Below, piece after piece: positions 42,055-51,082 of a DNA stretch of 64,000 bases. This DNA is from Acidobacteriota bacterium (GTDB taxonomy: Bacteria > Acidobacteriota > Terriglobia > Acidiferrales > UBA7541). How positions within the stretch are numbered: position 1 is the stretch's first letter; each line of letters starts with the position of its first letter. The stretch spans positions 33,101-97,100 of the forward strand of contig QHYZ01000078.1 of NCBI GenBank assembly GCA_003225295.1. The letters run 5' to 3'. The notes beneath the pieces are model-generated. The model was given only the letters and a program-made list of their open reading frames with translations. It did no database searches and was not told where the DNA came from. The position numbers were made by a program, and so were the translations under genes.

Positions 42055-43224
42055 GTGGTGCACTTTGATGGAAGAATAGCCCCGGGCCAGTGGATGACGA
42101 ACGGTGGAGGAGGCAAGACCTTGCCCGGCATTCCCTTGCGAAATGGCGGTCCGGCAGCCCGCATCGCGGTAATTCCCGGCGACGGCATCGGGGCGGAAGT
42201 TACTCCGCAAGCCGTGAAGGTGCTCCGGGCGGCCACCAGACCAGCCAGACGGTCCATTGAATTTGTCGAGTTCGACTGGGGCGCGGACAAATACCTTCGC
42301 GAAGGCATATCTCTGCCTTCTGGTGCGGTCGAGATGCTGCGCGATGAGTTTGACGCCATCCTCTTCGGCGCGCTGGGCGACCCGCGCGTGCCTTCCAATC
42401 AGCATGCGGCCGACATTTTGCTGGGCTTGCGCTTTAAGCTCGACCTCTACATCAACGCCAGACCCGTCGAATTGCTTCACGACCGCCTTACGCCGTTGCG
42501 CGACCGCACCGAGAAAGACATCCGCCTGATGGTCCTCCGCGAGAACACCGAAGGCCTCTATGTGGGAGTCGGGGGCTTCTTCAAGAAAGGCACACCGGAC
42601 GAAATCGCCGTTCAGGAGGACGTGAATTCCCGCAAAGGCGTCGAGCGCATCATCCGTTACGCGTTCGAATATGCCCGTCAGAATGGGCTGAAGCGCGTGT
42701 GCATGAGCGACAAATCGAACGCCATGACCTTTGCCCACGACCTCTGGCAGCGGGTTTTTAAAGAAGTCCGCCAAGAGTATGCGAATATCGAGTCACGCCA
42801 CTTGTATATCGACGCCCTGGCGATGGAGATTGTCCGCGAGCCCGGCCAGTTCGACGTCATCGTGACCTGCAATCTTTTCGGCGACATCATCAGCGACCTC
42901 GGCGCGCAGCTTGCCGGTGGGCTGGGCCTTGCGCCGTCAGCGAACATTCACCCCGGCAAGACTTCGCTTTTCGAGCCGGTGCACGGGTCCGCGCCCAATA
43001 TTGCCGGGAAGGGCATCGCCAACCCGTTGGGCTCCGTCCTCACTTCGGCGATGATGCTGGAATTTCTTGGTTGGAGATCGGAAGCGGCGGCGCTTCGCAC
43101 GGCGGTGCGGGCAGCTCTTCGCGAAAACTGCGTGACGCCCGACCTGGGTGGCAGCAAGAGGACGGCAGAAATGGGCGACTGGCTGGTGGCCAAATCTGTC
43201 GAAGCGCTCACCCAGCAGCATTAG
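42055..43224 (+). CDS. Isocitrate/isopropylmalate dehydrogenase family enzyme (LeuB-like)
   Basis: 389 residues (shorter if an internal start is used; an ATG at 42094 is possible). A beta-hydroxyacid oxidative decarboxylase: IAVIPGDGIGAEVTPQAV, LYINARPVELL (the substrate-loop Arg), VLRENTEGLYVGVGGF, CMSDKSNAM (Lys), DALAMEIV and NLFGDIISDLGAQLAGGLGL (the metal-binding Asp residues), then GSAPNIAGKGIANPLG for NAD binding. Most likely 3-isopropylmalate dehydrogenase of leucine biosynthesis, but tartrate or homoisocitrate dehydrogenases share these motifs and no leu genes are adjacent. Confidence 0.85.
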   Translation: MVHFDGRIAPGQWMTNGGGGKTLPGIPLRNGGPAARIAVIPGDGIGAEVTPQAVKVLRAATRPARRSIEFVEFDWGADKYLREGISLPSGAVEMLRDEFDAILFGALGDPRVPSNQHAADILLGLRFKLDLYINARPVELLHDRLTPLRDRTEKDIRLMVLRENTEGLYVGVGGFFKKGTPDEIAVQEDVNSRKGVERIIRYAFEYARQNGLKRVCMSDKSNAMTFAHDLWQRVFKEVRQEYANIESRHLYIDALAMEIVREPGQFDVIVTCNLFGDIISDLGAQLAGGLGLAPSANIHPGKTSLFEPVHGSAPNIAGKGIANPLGSVLTSAMMLEFLGWRSEAAALRTAVRAALRENCVTPDLGGSKRTAEMGDWLVAKSVEALTQQH

Positions 43225-43299
43225 ATCGAGAGTCTGCCCCTTGCTGCGGGGCCGCAGCTGTTACGAGGTCAGCCCCGCTGCAATTCCAAATCTCAACTT

Positions 43300-43314
43300 A
43301 AAGTGATACTTGAA
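43300..43314. repeat. Weak copy of the TACTTGAAGTA intergenic motif
   Basis: AAAGTGATACTTGAA resembles the two perfect copies around ppdK (48195 and 51023) but loses the second arm. Like them it lies just after a stop codon. Confidence 0.3.
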
Positions 43315-43335
43315 CCACACTACAGGGGCGTCTTT

Positions 43336-44004
43336 CTAACGTCGCCGAGCCAACGTGGTCAAGAGCATCCCTAACAGGAACCCTCCAATGTGCGCCCACC
43401 AGGCCACCCCTCCAGAAGCGCCGCCTCCCAGTGCATTGATCCCTGATACAAACTGCATGACATACCACAACCCAAGAAAGATTACGGCGGGTACGGGCAA
43501 AGGGAAGATAAAGACCAGGGTAAGAATTCGCGCCCGGGGATGGAGCAAGATGTAAGCGCCCATCACTCCGGATATGGCACCGCTGGCGCCCACGGCCGGG
43601 ATGCTGGAGTGCAGATTGAATAGCACGTGTAGAAGACCCGCTCCGACCCCGCAGACGAGATAGAAGAACAGATATGCTATGTGCCCGAAAAAGTCTTCGA
43701 CGTTATCGCCGAAGATCCAGAGAAAGAGCATGTTTCCGGCGATGTGCAGGAATCCGTAGTGAAGAAACATGCTGGTCACCAGCGGCGCGCAGGAGACTTC
43801 AAAGCTGGCCTGTCCCGACAGGAAAGCAGGAAAACGAGCGGGAACCGTGGAGTACGACAAGAGCAGGGCTTCATAGGCCCGGTGCGAGAGGGTGGCCTCG
43901 AGGCCGAGCTCGTAAATAAACACCGTGATATTGGCGAGGATTAGCGTGACATTGACAAAGGGATAAGTGCGCGAGGGGTTGAGGTCCTTGAGCGGGATGA
44001 ACAT
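43336..44004 (-). CDS. Rhomboid-family intramembrane serine protease
   Basis: 222 residues, six membrane helices. The catalytic features are present: HIAGNMLFLWIFGDNVED (Asn91 of the oxyanion region), AVGASGAISGVMGAY (Ser141 in GASG) and AWWAHIGGFLLG (His205). Rhomboids cleave membrane proteins within the bilayer; the substrate is unknown. It converges on the LeuB-like gene and is divergent from recO. Confidence 0.92.
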   Translation of the reverse strand: MFIPLKDLNPSRTYPFVNVTLILANITVFIYELGLEATLSHRAYEALLLSYSTVPARFPAFLSGQASFEVSCAPLVTSMFLHYGFLHIAGNMLFLWIFGDNVEDFFGHIAYLFFYLVCGVGAGLLHVLFNLHSSIPAVGASGAISGVMGAYILLHPRARILTLVFIFPLPVPAVIFLGLWYVMQFVSGINALGGGASGGVAWWAHIGGFLLGMLLTTLARRR

Positions 44005-44358
44005 GACGAGAGGTCCGCAGCAGAGTAGCGAAACGCGCGGAAAATGGAAAGGGCGGGGGAATGGTTTGCTGCGTCCGATAATGTAGGCGCGCTGAGTACG
44101 CTAGTTAACAGAACAAGTTCTTCTCCGTAATTGCCTTGGTCCACAGTCTTTATCTCGCCCCTCGCGGAGTGAGCCGTTCGGTGGGAAGGGGACGCTATTC
44201 CCTTCGGCCGCGGCAGGCGGCATGGTTTTCTCTGAAATTCTCCACGCCAATATTGCACGAGGAGTGCGCGTGTGGTAATTACAGTACTTCTGCGTGTGCG
44301 CGCGTTTCGGACGGAGTACGGTAGTTTGTCCGGCGCAGCGTCGGCGCGCCGACTGCTC

Positions 44359-45099
44359 ATGCCTGCGCGGGAAACGGAAGCCATCATCCTGAAGACATTT
44401 CCCCTGGGCGAAGCAGATCGCCTGGTGAGCTTTTTTGGACGTTCGTCGGGGCGGGTGCGCGGCGTGGCGGCCGGCGCCCGGCGTTTAAAGAACCGCTACG
44501 GATCGACGCTCGAGATTCTTTCTCACGTCCAGATTTGGTACGTCGAGAAAGAAACCCGCGATCTGGTGCGCATCCAACAAGCCGAATTGCTCGAGTCCTT
44601 TCACAAAGCTCAGAGCGATTACGGTCTGAGCACCGGGCTCGCCGTGATCAGTGAGATCTCGGAGCTTATTCTGCCGGAGCATGAAGTCTCCGAGCCCATG
44701 TTCCGTCTGCTTCTGCTGGCCGCCCGCGAAGTCGAGCGCACCGCAGATTGGCATTTGCCATTGAGCTACTTCGCCTTTTGGACCGTGCGGCTGGGCGGTT
44801 GGCTGCCGCGCTTTGACCGCTGTGTTACTTGCGGCGCGCCATTCGACTCGAAACCGGCCTTTTACGACGCACATCAGTCCGGCCTGTTTTGCGAGAACTG
44901 CCGGCGTGCCGGAATGAAGCCGCTGCACGCCGAGGCGCGGAGTCTTGCCGAGCGTTTCGCCGGCGAGCGTCTGGATCGGATGACGTTGGAGAGGTGCATA
45001 GAAACCGGCGCTGGGGAACTGCGCGAAGCTGGTTTGAGCTGGATCGAGCATCACCTCGAGCGGCGGTTGAAAACGCGGGAACTTTTGGAGACCACTTGA
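44359..45099 (+). CDS. recO: DNA repair protein RecO
   Basis: 246 residues. OB-fold N-terminus ([40 protein letters not shown]) binds single-stranded DNA and SSB; the C-terminal half has a Cys4 zinc site ([13 protein letters not shown]). RecO loads RecA with RecR in the RecF pathway. The ATG at 44359 begins the homology; the frame is open for 29 further codons upstream. The stop overlaps the glyQ start as TTGA. Confidence 0.93.
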   Translation: MPARETEAIILKTFPLGEADRLVSFFGRSSGRVRGVAAGARRLKNRYGSTLEILSHVQIWYVEKETRDLVRIQQAELLESFHKAQSDYGLSTGLAVISEISELILPEHEVSEPMFRLLLLAAREVERTADWHLPLSYFAFWTVRLGGWLPRFDRCVTCGAPFDSKPAFYDAHQSGLFCENCRRAGMKPLHAEARSLAERFAGERLDRMTLERCIETGAGELREAGLSWIEHHLERRLKTRELLETT

Positions 45100-46040
45100 A
45101 AGCTAAAGTAAAACTTGAGAAAAAGCCGCAGGGCCTTACTTTCCAGGATCTGATTTTGCAACTGTCGCAGTTTTGGATGAAGCAAGGCTGCGTACTCCAA
45201 CAGCCGTACGACGTGGAAATGGGCGCGGGCACGATGCACCCGGAAACTTTCCTGCGCGTGCTCGGCCCGCATGCCTATCGCGTCGGATATGTGCAACCCA
45301 GTCGTCGGCCCGCCGACGGCCGTTACGGCGAGAACCCCAATCGTCTTTACAAGCATTCCCAATTTCAAGTCATCCTCAAGCCCTCTCCGGTCGATGTGCA
45401 GGACATCTATCTGAAGAGTCTGGGGGCCATGGGCATCCACCTCCAGGAACACGACATTCGTTTTGAAGAAGACAATTGGGAATCCCCGACCCTGGGCGCG
45501 TGGGGCATCGGCTGGCAAGTGCTGCTCGACGGTCTCGAGATTACGCAGTTCACCTACTTCCAACAGAGCGGCGGCATCGACCTCGACCCCATCTCCGTCG
45601 AGCTTACCTACGGACTTGAGCGCATTGGCGCGTTTCTCCAAGGCACGGAGAGTGTCTACGATCTCCGCTGGTCCGCGGACATGACTTACGGCCAGATTCG
45701 CCTCCGGGAGGAGCAGCAATTCTCCGCCTACAGCTTTGATCGCAGTGATGCGTCTGCCATTCGCTCCGAATTCGAATTACACGAGAAGCAGGCCAAGGAA
45801 CTCCTCGATGGCTTCAAAGGATTAGAAGGGGAGGACCGCGTCCGTTACCCGCTGCTGGCTGCTTACGACCATTGCCTCAAGTGTTCGCATCTTTTCAATC
45901 TGCTGGATGCCCGCGGCGTGATCTCCACGACCGAACGTGCCGCACTGATGGCCCGCGTGCGCACCCTCGCCTGCCGCACCGCCGCGGCCTACCTTGTACA
46001 AATGGGCGGCTCCGTATCGCAGCGCGAGGTGCGGGCATGA
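45096..46040 (+). CDS. glyQ: Glycyl-tRNA synthetase alpha subunit
   Basis: 314 residues. The class II catalytic subunit of the bacterial alpha2beta2 enzyme. Typical sequence: [60 protein letters not shown], then [20 protein letters not shown] and [20 protein letters not shown] (motif 3 region). The start is TTG at 45096, overlapping the recO stop, with GGAG 6 bp upstream; the open frame extends back inside recO. The stop overlaps glyS (ATGA). Confidence 0.95.
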   Translation: MKAKVKLEKKPQGLTFQDLILQLSQFWMKQGCVLQQPYDVEMGAGTMHPETFLRVLGPHAYRVGYVQPSRRPADGRYGENPNRLYKHSQFQVILKPSPVDVQDIYLKSLGAMGIHLQEHDIRFEEDNWESPTLGAWGIGWQVLLDGLEITQFTYFQQSGGIDLDPISVELTYGLERIGAFLQGTESVYDLRWSADMTYGQIRLREEQQFSAYSFDRSDASAIRSEFELHEKQAKELLDGFKGLEGEDRVRYPLLAAYDHCLKCSHLFNLLDARGVISTTERAALMARVRTLACRTAAAYLVQMGGSVSQREVRA

Positions 46041-48181
46041 AGGCAGCTCCGGTAGAGAAACGCGTCGAACTCCTCTTCGAAGTCGGCTGCGAAGAGATCC
46101 CCGCCGGGATGCTTCCGAAGGCCGAGCAGGAGCTGCGCACCAACATCGAAAAACTCCTCATCGCCGAGAATCTATTTGACGGTGTATCGGTCGAAACCTT
46201 CGGCACGCCTCGTCGTCTGGTCACCTGGGTTCAGGGACTGCGCGCCAAGCAGCCCGATGTCGAGGTCGAAGTGACCGGTCCGCCGAAATCGGTTGCTTAC
46301 GATTCTGTCGGCGCGCCGACACGTGCCGCCCAAAGCTTCGCCGAGAAGCAGCGTGTCCACGTCAGCGATCTTTATCTGGTCGAGACGGCCAAGGGCGAAT
46401 ACCTTGCCGCCAAACAGGCCAAGCTCGGCAGAACCGCTGAACAAATCCTGGTCACCGTTCTGCCCCGCGCTGTGCACGACCTTGCCTGGCCGCGCTCCAT
46501 GACCTGGACCGGCCTGGACGGTGCACGGTTCATTCGTCCCATCCGCTGGATCGTCGCCGTACTCGACGGCCGACCACTGAAACTCTCTGTCGCCGGCATC
46601 GCTGCCGGCCGCACCACGCGCGGCCACCGCTTCCTCGGCGCAAGCGCCATTCACGTCCGCAACTTCCCGGACTACGAAAAGAAACTCCAGCAGAATGGCG
46701 TGGTCATTCGTCCCGCCCGACGTCAGGAGAAAATCGCCACGGAGCTGGAAGCCCACGCCAAGCGGGGAGGCTACCGCGTCCACGAAGACGCCTCGCTTCG
46801 CATGCTGGTGGCCTATCTCAACGAATATCCCAGTGTCATCCAGGGCGATTTCGATCCCGCCTTTCTGAGCCTCCCGGACGAAATCTTGGTCACCGTCATG
46901 CGCGACCACCAGAAGTATTTCGCCGTGGAAAAGAAGAACGGCGAGCTAGCTCCGCACTTTCTGGCCGTCATCAATGTCGACAAGGACTCCAAAGGGCTGA
47001 TCCGCGCCGGCCACGAGCGCGTCCTTCGTGCGCGCTTCGCCGACGCCCAGTTTTTCTGGCAGTCGGATCAGAAATGTCGGCTGGCCGACTATTTGCCCAA
47101 GCTGGAACGGGTCACCTACGAATCGCGGCTCGGCAGCTATCGCGACAAAGTCGAACGCATCCGCGGCCTCGCTTGCTGGTTCACCGAGCAGTGGTTCAAC
47201 CTGGGCATGCTCCACGCGCATGTCGCGGAAGCCGACCGCGCCGCGGAGCTCGCCAAGTGCGACCTGGCCACCGAAATGGTTCGCGAGTTCACCGAGCTTC
47301 AAGGAATCGTCGGCGGTCTGTACGCTCGTGCCCAGGGCGAATCCGATGAAATCGCCGACGCTGTTTACGATCACTACCGCCCCGTAGGGCTGGAAGACCC
47401 TATCCCCCGCAATCTGACCGGCTGCGCGGTCGCGCTCGCGGACAAACTCGATTCCGTCGTGGGTTGTTTTGCCGTGGGCATAGTGCCCACCGGGTCGAGC
47501 GATCCCTATGCCTTGCGCCGCGCTGCGCTGGGAATCGTCAAGATCATTCTGGAGAAGAAGTTGCCCATCTCGCTCTCGCTGGCCATCGGCGCCGCCGCAA
47601 AAGCGCTTCTCACGCACAAGCCCAAGCGCGGCGTAGCCCCGGACCAGGAGACCCAGATTCTCGACTTCATTCTCGACCGCGCCAAGTTCGTCTTTCGAGA
47701 ACGGGATGGTTTCGCTTACGAGGAAGTCAATGCCGTATTTCGTGTCGGCGCCGACGATTTGGTGGACGCCCAGAAGCGCCTGGCCGCGCTGAAAGCCATT
47801 CGCAAGTCAAAGAACTTCGAGCCGCTGGCCGTCTCTTTCAAACGCATCCGCAATATTCTTGAAAAGGCCAATATAGCTTCCGGCGATGCCCGGCAGGTGA
47901 ATCCGGCGCTGCTGGAGAACGGGGCGGAGCGCGCGCTCTACTCCGCAGTACGCGAAGCCGCCGCAAAAGTGCAGACCCACAAGCGCGCTGGTAAGTATCA
48001 GGAAGCATTGGAGACCATTGCCGGACTTCGAAAAGTCGTCGATCGATTTTTCGACGGCGTCATGGTGATGGCGGAAAACGAAGCCGTTCGCTCGAACCGT
48101 CTGGCATTGCTCGCGGAACTACTCCGTGAGTTCACTACGGTCGCTGATTTTTCTGAAATTGGCGGCGAAGAGAGACGCTAG
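46037..48181 (+). CDS. glyS: Glycyl-tRNA synthetase beta subunit
   Basis: 714 residues, normal for GlyS, which binds tRNA-Gly and carries the anticodon-binding domain. N-terminal [70 protein letters not shown] and the HD-like region are all present; the C-terminus has the DALR-type helical domain ([20 protein letters not shown]). The ATG overlaps the glyQ stop. A TACTTGAAGTA dyad lies 14 bp after the stop. Confidence 0.95.
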   Translation: MKAAPVEKRVELLFEVGCEEIPAGMLPKAEQELRTNIEKLLIAENLFDGVSVETFGTPRRLVTWVQGLRAKQPDVEVEVTGPPKSVAYDSVGAPTRAAQSFAEKQRVHVSDLYLVETAKGEYLAAKQAKLGRTAEQILVTVLPRAVHDLAWPRSMTWTGLDGARFIRPIRWIVAVLDGRPLKLSVAGIAAGRTTRGHRFLGASAIHVRNFPDYEKKLQQNGVVIRPARRQEKIATELEAHAKRGGYRVHEDASLRMLVAYLNEYPSVIQGDFDPAFLSLPDEILVTVMRDHQKYFAVEKKNGELAPHFLAVINVDKDSKGLIRAGHERVLRARFADAQFFWQSDQKCRLADYLPKLERVTYESRLGSYRDKVERIRGLACWFTEQWFNLGMLHAHVAEADRAAELAKCDLATEMVREFTELQGIVGGLYARAQGESDEIADAVYDHYRPVGLEDPIPRNLTGCAVALADKLDSVVGCFAVGIVPTGSSDPYALRRAALGIVKIILEKKLPISLSLAIGAAAKALLTHKPKRGVAPDQETQILDFILDRAKFVFRERDGFAYEEVNAVFRVGADDLVDAQKRLAALKAIRKSKNFEPLAVSFKRIRNILEKANIASGDARQVNPALLENGAERALYSAVREAAAKVQTHKRAGKYQEALETIAGLRKVVDRFFDGVMVMAENEAVRSNRLALLAELLREFTTVADFSEIGGEERR

Positions 48182-48194
48182 CGATCTCAAGTGT

Positions 48195-48205
48195 TACTTG
48201 AAGTA
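48195..48205. repeat. TACTTGAAGTA dyad, first copy
   Basis: TACTT-G-AAGTA is an exact odd palindrome. It overlaps a second dyad, CAAGT-GTT-ACTTG (48188-48200). It lies between glyS and ppdK and matches an identical 11-mer after ppdK. Confidence 0.5.
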
Positions 48206-48303
48206 TTTTACCGTCGGCGTGCCGACCATCTTCTCCGGCCGCTGCGCGGGAACGGTGACAACAGCAGTTCCACAACTCTAGAAAAGGACAAGCGAGGCGT
48301 ACA

Positions 48304-51012
48304 GTGAGAAAATGGATCTATTCCTTCGGTGCCGGCAAAGCGGAAGGTGACGGAACTTGGCGCGATCTCCTCGGCGGCAAAGGCGCCGGTCTCGCCGAGA
48401 TGACCAAGATCGGCTTGCCGGTGCCTGCCGGATTCACCATCTCCACGGAGGCGTGCGATTACTTTTACAAGAACGGCAAAAAGTATCCTACGGAGTTGAA
48501 CAAGCAGGTCCGCGATCACGTCAGAAAGCTCGAGCGCACCACCAAGAGGAAACTTGGCGACCCGCAGAACCCTCTGCTCGTCAGTGTGCGCTCTGGCTCA
48601 GCCCGTTCCATGCCGGGCATGATGGAAACCATTCTCAATCTCGGCCTCAACGACCGCTCCGTCAAAGGCCTCGCCTCCGTCACCAGGAATGAGCGATTCG
48701 CCTATGACGCCTACCGGCGCTTTGTGCAGATGTATTCGACCGTGGTCATGGGTATGCCGAAGGAGGATCTCGAACAGCGTCTGCGCGTCATGAAAGACCG
48801 GCTCGGCGTCAAGGAAGACACCGCCGTGCCCGCCAGCGGCTGGAAAGAATTGGTGACGGAATACAAAGCCCACTTCCGCAAGGAATCAGCGACGGAGTTT
48901 CCCGACGACCCCATCGACCAGCTCTGGGGAGCGATTGGCGCGGTGTTCGGGTCTTGGATGGCGGAAAAGGCGGTCACCTATCGGCGGGTAGAGAAAATCA
49001 CTGGCCTCCTCGGCACCGCCGTCAATGTGGTACAGATGGTTTTCGGAAATACCGGCGACACTTCCGGCACGGGAGTCTGTTTCACGCGTGACCCCAGTTC
49101 CGGCGAAAAAATCTTCTACGGCGACTACCTGGTGAACGCCCAGGGAGAAGACGTGGTGGCCGGCATTCGAACACCCATGCCCCTGCGCGAAATGCAAAAG
49201 ACCATGCCCAAGGTTTACGCGCAGCTCGAGAGAGTTCGAGTAAAACTCGAGAAGCACTATCGCGACATGCAGGACATGGAGTTCACCGTGGAAGACGGTA
49301 CGCTCTACATGCTCCAGACGCGCACCGGCAAGCGCACCCCCGCTGCCGCGTTTCGCATAGCCGTGGACATGGCCAAGGAAAAACTCATCCATAAGGAAGA
49401 AGCTATTCTGCGCATCAAGCCGGAAGACATCGAGCGGCTCTTCTATCCCGTGATCGACTCGACCGTCGACAAGAAATCACTGTCCACGAAAATCTTGGCC
49501 ACCGGCATCAATGCCGTCCCCGGCGCAGCCGTTGGGAAAGTCGTCTTCTCCGCCCCGAAAGCGGAACTGTGGGCGGAGCGCGGCGAAAAAGTCATCCTGG
49601 TCCGTCGTGAAACCAGCCCCGAGGATGTCGGCGGCATGGCCGTTGCGCAGGGCATTCTGACCGCTACCGGTGGCAAGACCAGTCACGCCGCCGTGGTCGC
49701 CCGCGGCTGGGGCAAATGTTGCGTGGTGGGCGCCGAAAAGCTGGACATCGACTACCCAGCACTCTCGATGGCCAGTAACGGCAAGGTCGTGAAGGAAGGG
49801 GATTGGATCACCCTAGACGGCAGCGAAGGTGTGGTCTACACCGAAGCGATGCCTCTGGTCGTTCCCCAGCTTCCTAAATCCTACGAAACGCTCATGAAGT
49901 GGGCCGACGAGACGCGTCGCCTCAAGGTGCGCACCAACGTGGATACCCCGCAGGACGCCCGCAAAGCCATAGAGTTTGGGGCTGAGGGCATTGGGCTCTG
50001 CCGCACGGAGCACATGTTCTTTACCGATTTCGAACAGCCGGAAAGAAGCCACGAACGGCAGCACGCCATCCAGGAAATGATCCTGGCCGACAACAAAGAA
50101 GCTCGCGTCAAGGCCCTGGACAAATTGCTGCCGTTTCAGCGCCGCGATTTCGTCGGTATCTTCCAGGCCATGGACGGCTTCCCGGTCACCATTCGCTTGA
50201 TCGACCCGCCGCTGCACGAGTTCGTCCCGCACGAGCGCGGGAAGCAGGAAGAGCTGGCCGCTGAACTAAACATCGATGTGCAAACCGTGGTGCGCCGCGT
50301 CGAGCAGTTGCACGAAGCTAACCCCATGCTCGGCCATCGCGGCTGCCGTCTGGCCATCACCTATCCCGAAATACTGGAGATGCAAGTGCGCGCCATCATC
50401 GAGGCGGCCCTGGAATGCCAGAAAGGCGGAGTTAAAGTTTTACCGGAGATCATGCATCCGCTCACTCTGGACCGCAAGGAACTCTCCATCCTCGAGCAAG
50501 CGACGCGCCGCGTCGCTGAGGACCTGATCAAGAAGTCCGGTGCAAAACTCAATTACCTCGTGGGAACCATGATTGAGTTGCCCCGCGCTGCCTTGCTGGC
50601 GGCAGAAATCGCCGAAGTGGCGGACTTCTTCTCCTTCGGGACCAATGACCTCACGCAAACCACCATGGGGCTTTCCCGTGATGACGCCGGCCGCTTCCTA
50701 GCCGATTACGTGGACGAAAAGAAGGCCGCGGTATTCACCGCCGACCCTTTCCAGTCGCTCGATACCAAGGGCGTAGGGATGCTAATACGCTGGGGCATCG
50801 AGCAGGGGCGCCAGACACGCCCCCAGCTAAAGATCGGCATCTGCGGCGAACATGGCGGCGATGCGGACAGCGTGAAGTTTTGCCACCAGGTCGGCATGGA
50901 TTACGTCAGCGCTTCACCGTTCCGTGTGCCCATCGCTCGTTTGGCGGCAGCTCAAGTAGTGGTTGAAGAAAAGCGAGCGAAGAAAACGAGGAGCAGGCAG
51001 CCGGGAAATTGA
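48304..51012 (+). CDS. ppdK: Pyruvate, phosphate dikinase
   Basis: 902 residues. Interconverts pyruvate, ATP and phosphate with PEP, AMP and pyrophosphate, in gluconeogenesis or glycolysis. N-terminal ATP-grasp (GGKGAGLAEMTKIGLPVPAG, SVRSGSARSMPGMMETILNL), swivelling domain TGGKTSHAAVVARGWGKCCV with phosphohistidine His461 and the neighbouring regulatory Thr459, and a C-terminal PEP barrel (EGIGLCRTEHMF, VGTMIELPRAAL, FSFGTNDLTQTTMG, IGICGEHGGD). The GTG at 48304 starts the homology. No regulatory-protein gene is adjacent. Confidence 0.96.
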   Translation: MRKWIYSFGAGKAEGDGTWRDLLGGKGAGLAEMTKIGLPVPAGFTISTEACDYFYKNGKKYPTELNKQVRDHVRKLERTTKRKLGDPQNPLLVSVRSGSARSMPGMMETILNLGLNDRSVKGLASVTRNERFAYDAYRRFVQMYSTVVMGMPKEDLEQRLRVMKDRLGVKEDTAVPASGWKELVTEYKAHFRKESATEFPDDPIDQLWGAIGAVFGSWMAEKAVTYRRVEKITGLLGTAVNVVQMVFGNTGDTSGTGVCFTRDPSSGEKIFYGDYLVNAQGEDVVAGIRTPMPLREMQKTMPKVYAQLERVRVKLEKHYRDMQDMEFTVEDGTLYMLQTRTGKRTPAAAFRIAVDMAKEKLIHKEEAILRIKPEDIERLFYPVIDSTVDKKSLSTKILATGINAVPGAAVGKVVFSAPKAELWAERGEKVILVRRETSPEDVGGMAVAQGILTATGGKTSHAAVVARGWGKCCVVGAEKLDIDYPALSMASNGKVVKEGDWITLDGSEGVVYTEAMPLVVPQLPKSYETLMKWADETRRLKVRTNVDTPQDARKAIEFGAEGIGLCRTEHMFFTDFEQPERSHERQHAIQEMILADNKEARVKALDKLLPFQRRDFVGIFQAMDGFPVTIRLIDPPLHEFVPHERGKQEELAAELNIDVQTVVRRVEQLHEANPMLGHRGCRLAITYPEILEMQVRAIIEAALECQKGGVKVLPEIMHPLTLDRKELSILEQATRRVAEDLIKKSGAKLNYLVGTMIELPRAALLAAEIAEVADFFSFGTNDLTQTTMGLSRDDAGRFLADYVDEKKAAVFTADPFQSLDTKGVGMLIRWGIEQGRQTRPQLKIGICGEHGGDADSVKFCHQVGMDYVSASPFRVPIARLAAAQVVVEEKRAKKTRSRQPGN

Positions 51013-51022
51013 CCTAAAGCAT

Positions 51023-51033
51023 TACTTGAAGTA
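51023..51033. repeat. TACTTGAAGTA dyad, second copy
   Basis: Identical 11-bp palindrome 10 bp after the ppdK stop, preceded by AAAGCAT. With the copy at 48195 it brackets ppdK as a direct repeat. On the minus strand it lies just downstream of lptFG. Confidence 0.5.
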
Positions 51034-51082
51034 CGGTACGGGCAGCCATTTCCAGGAGTTTTGTTCGTCGGCGACTTTATTT

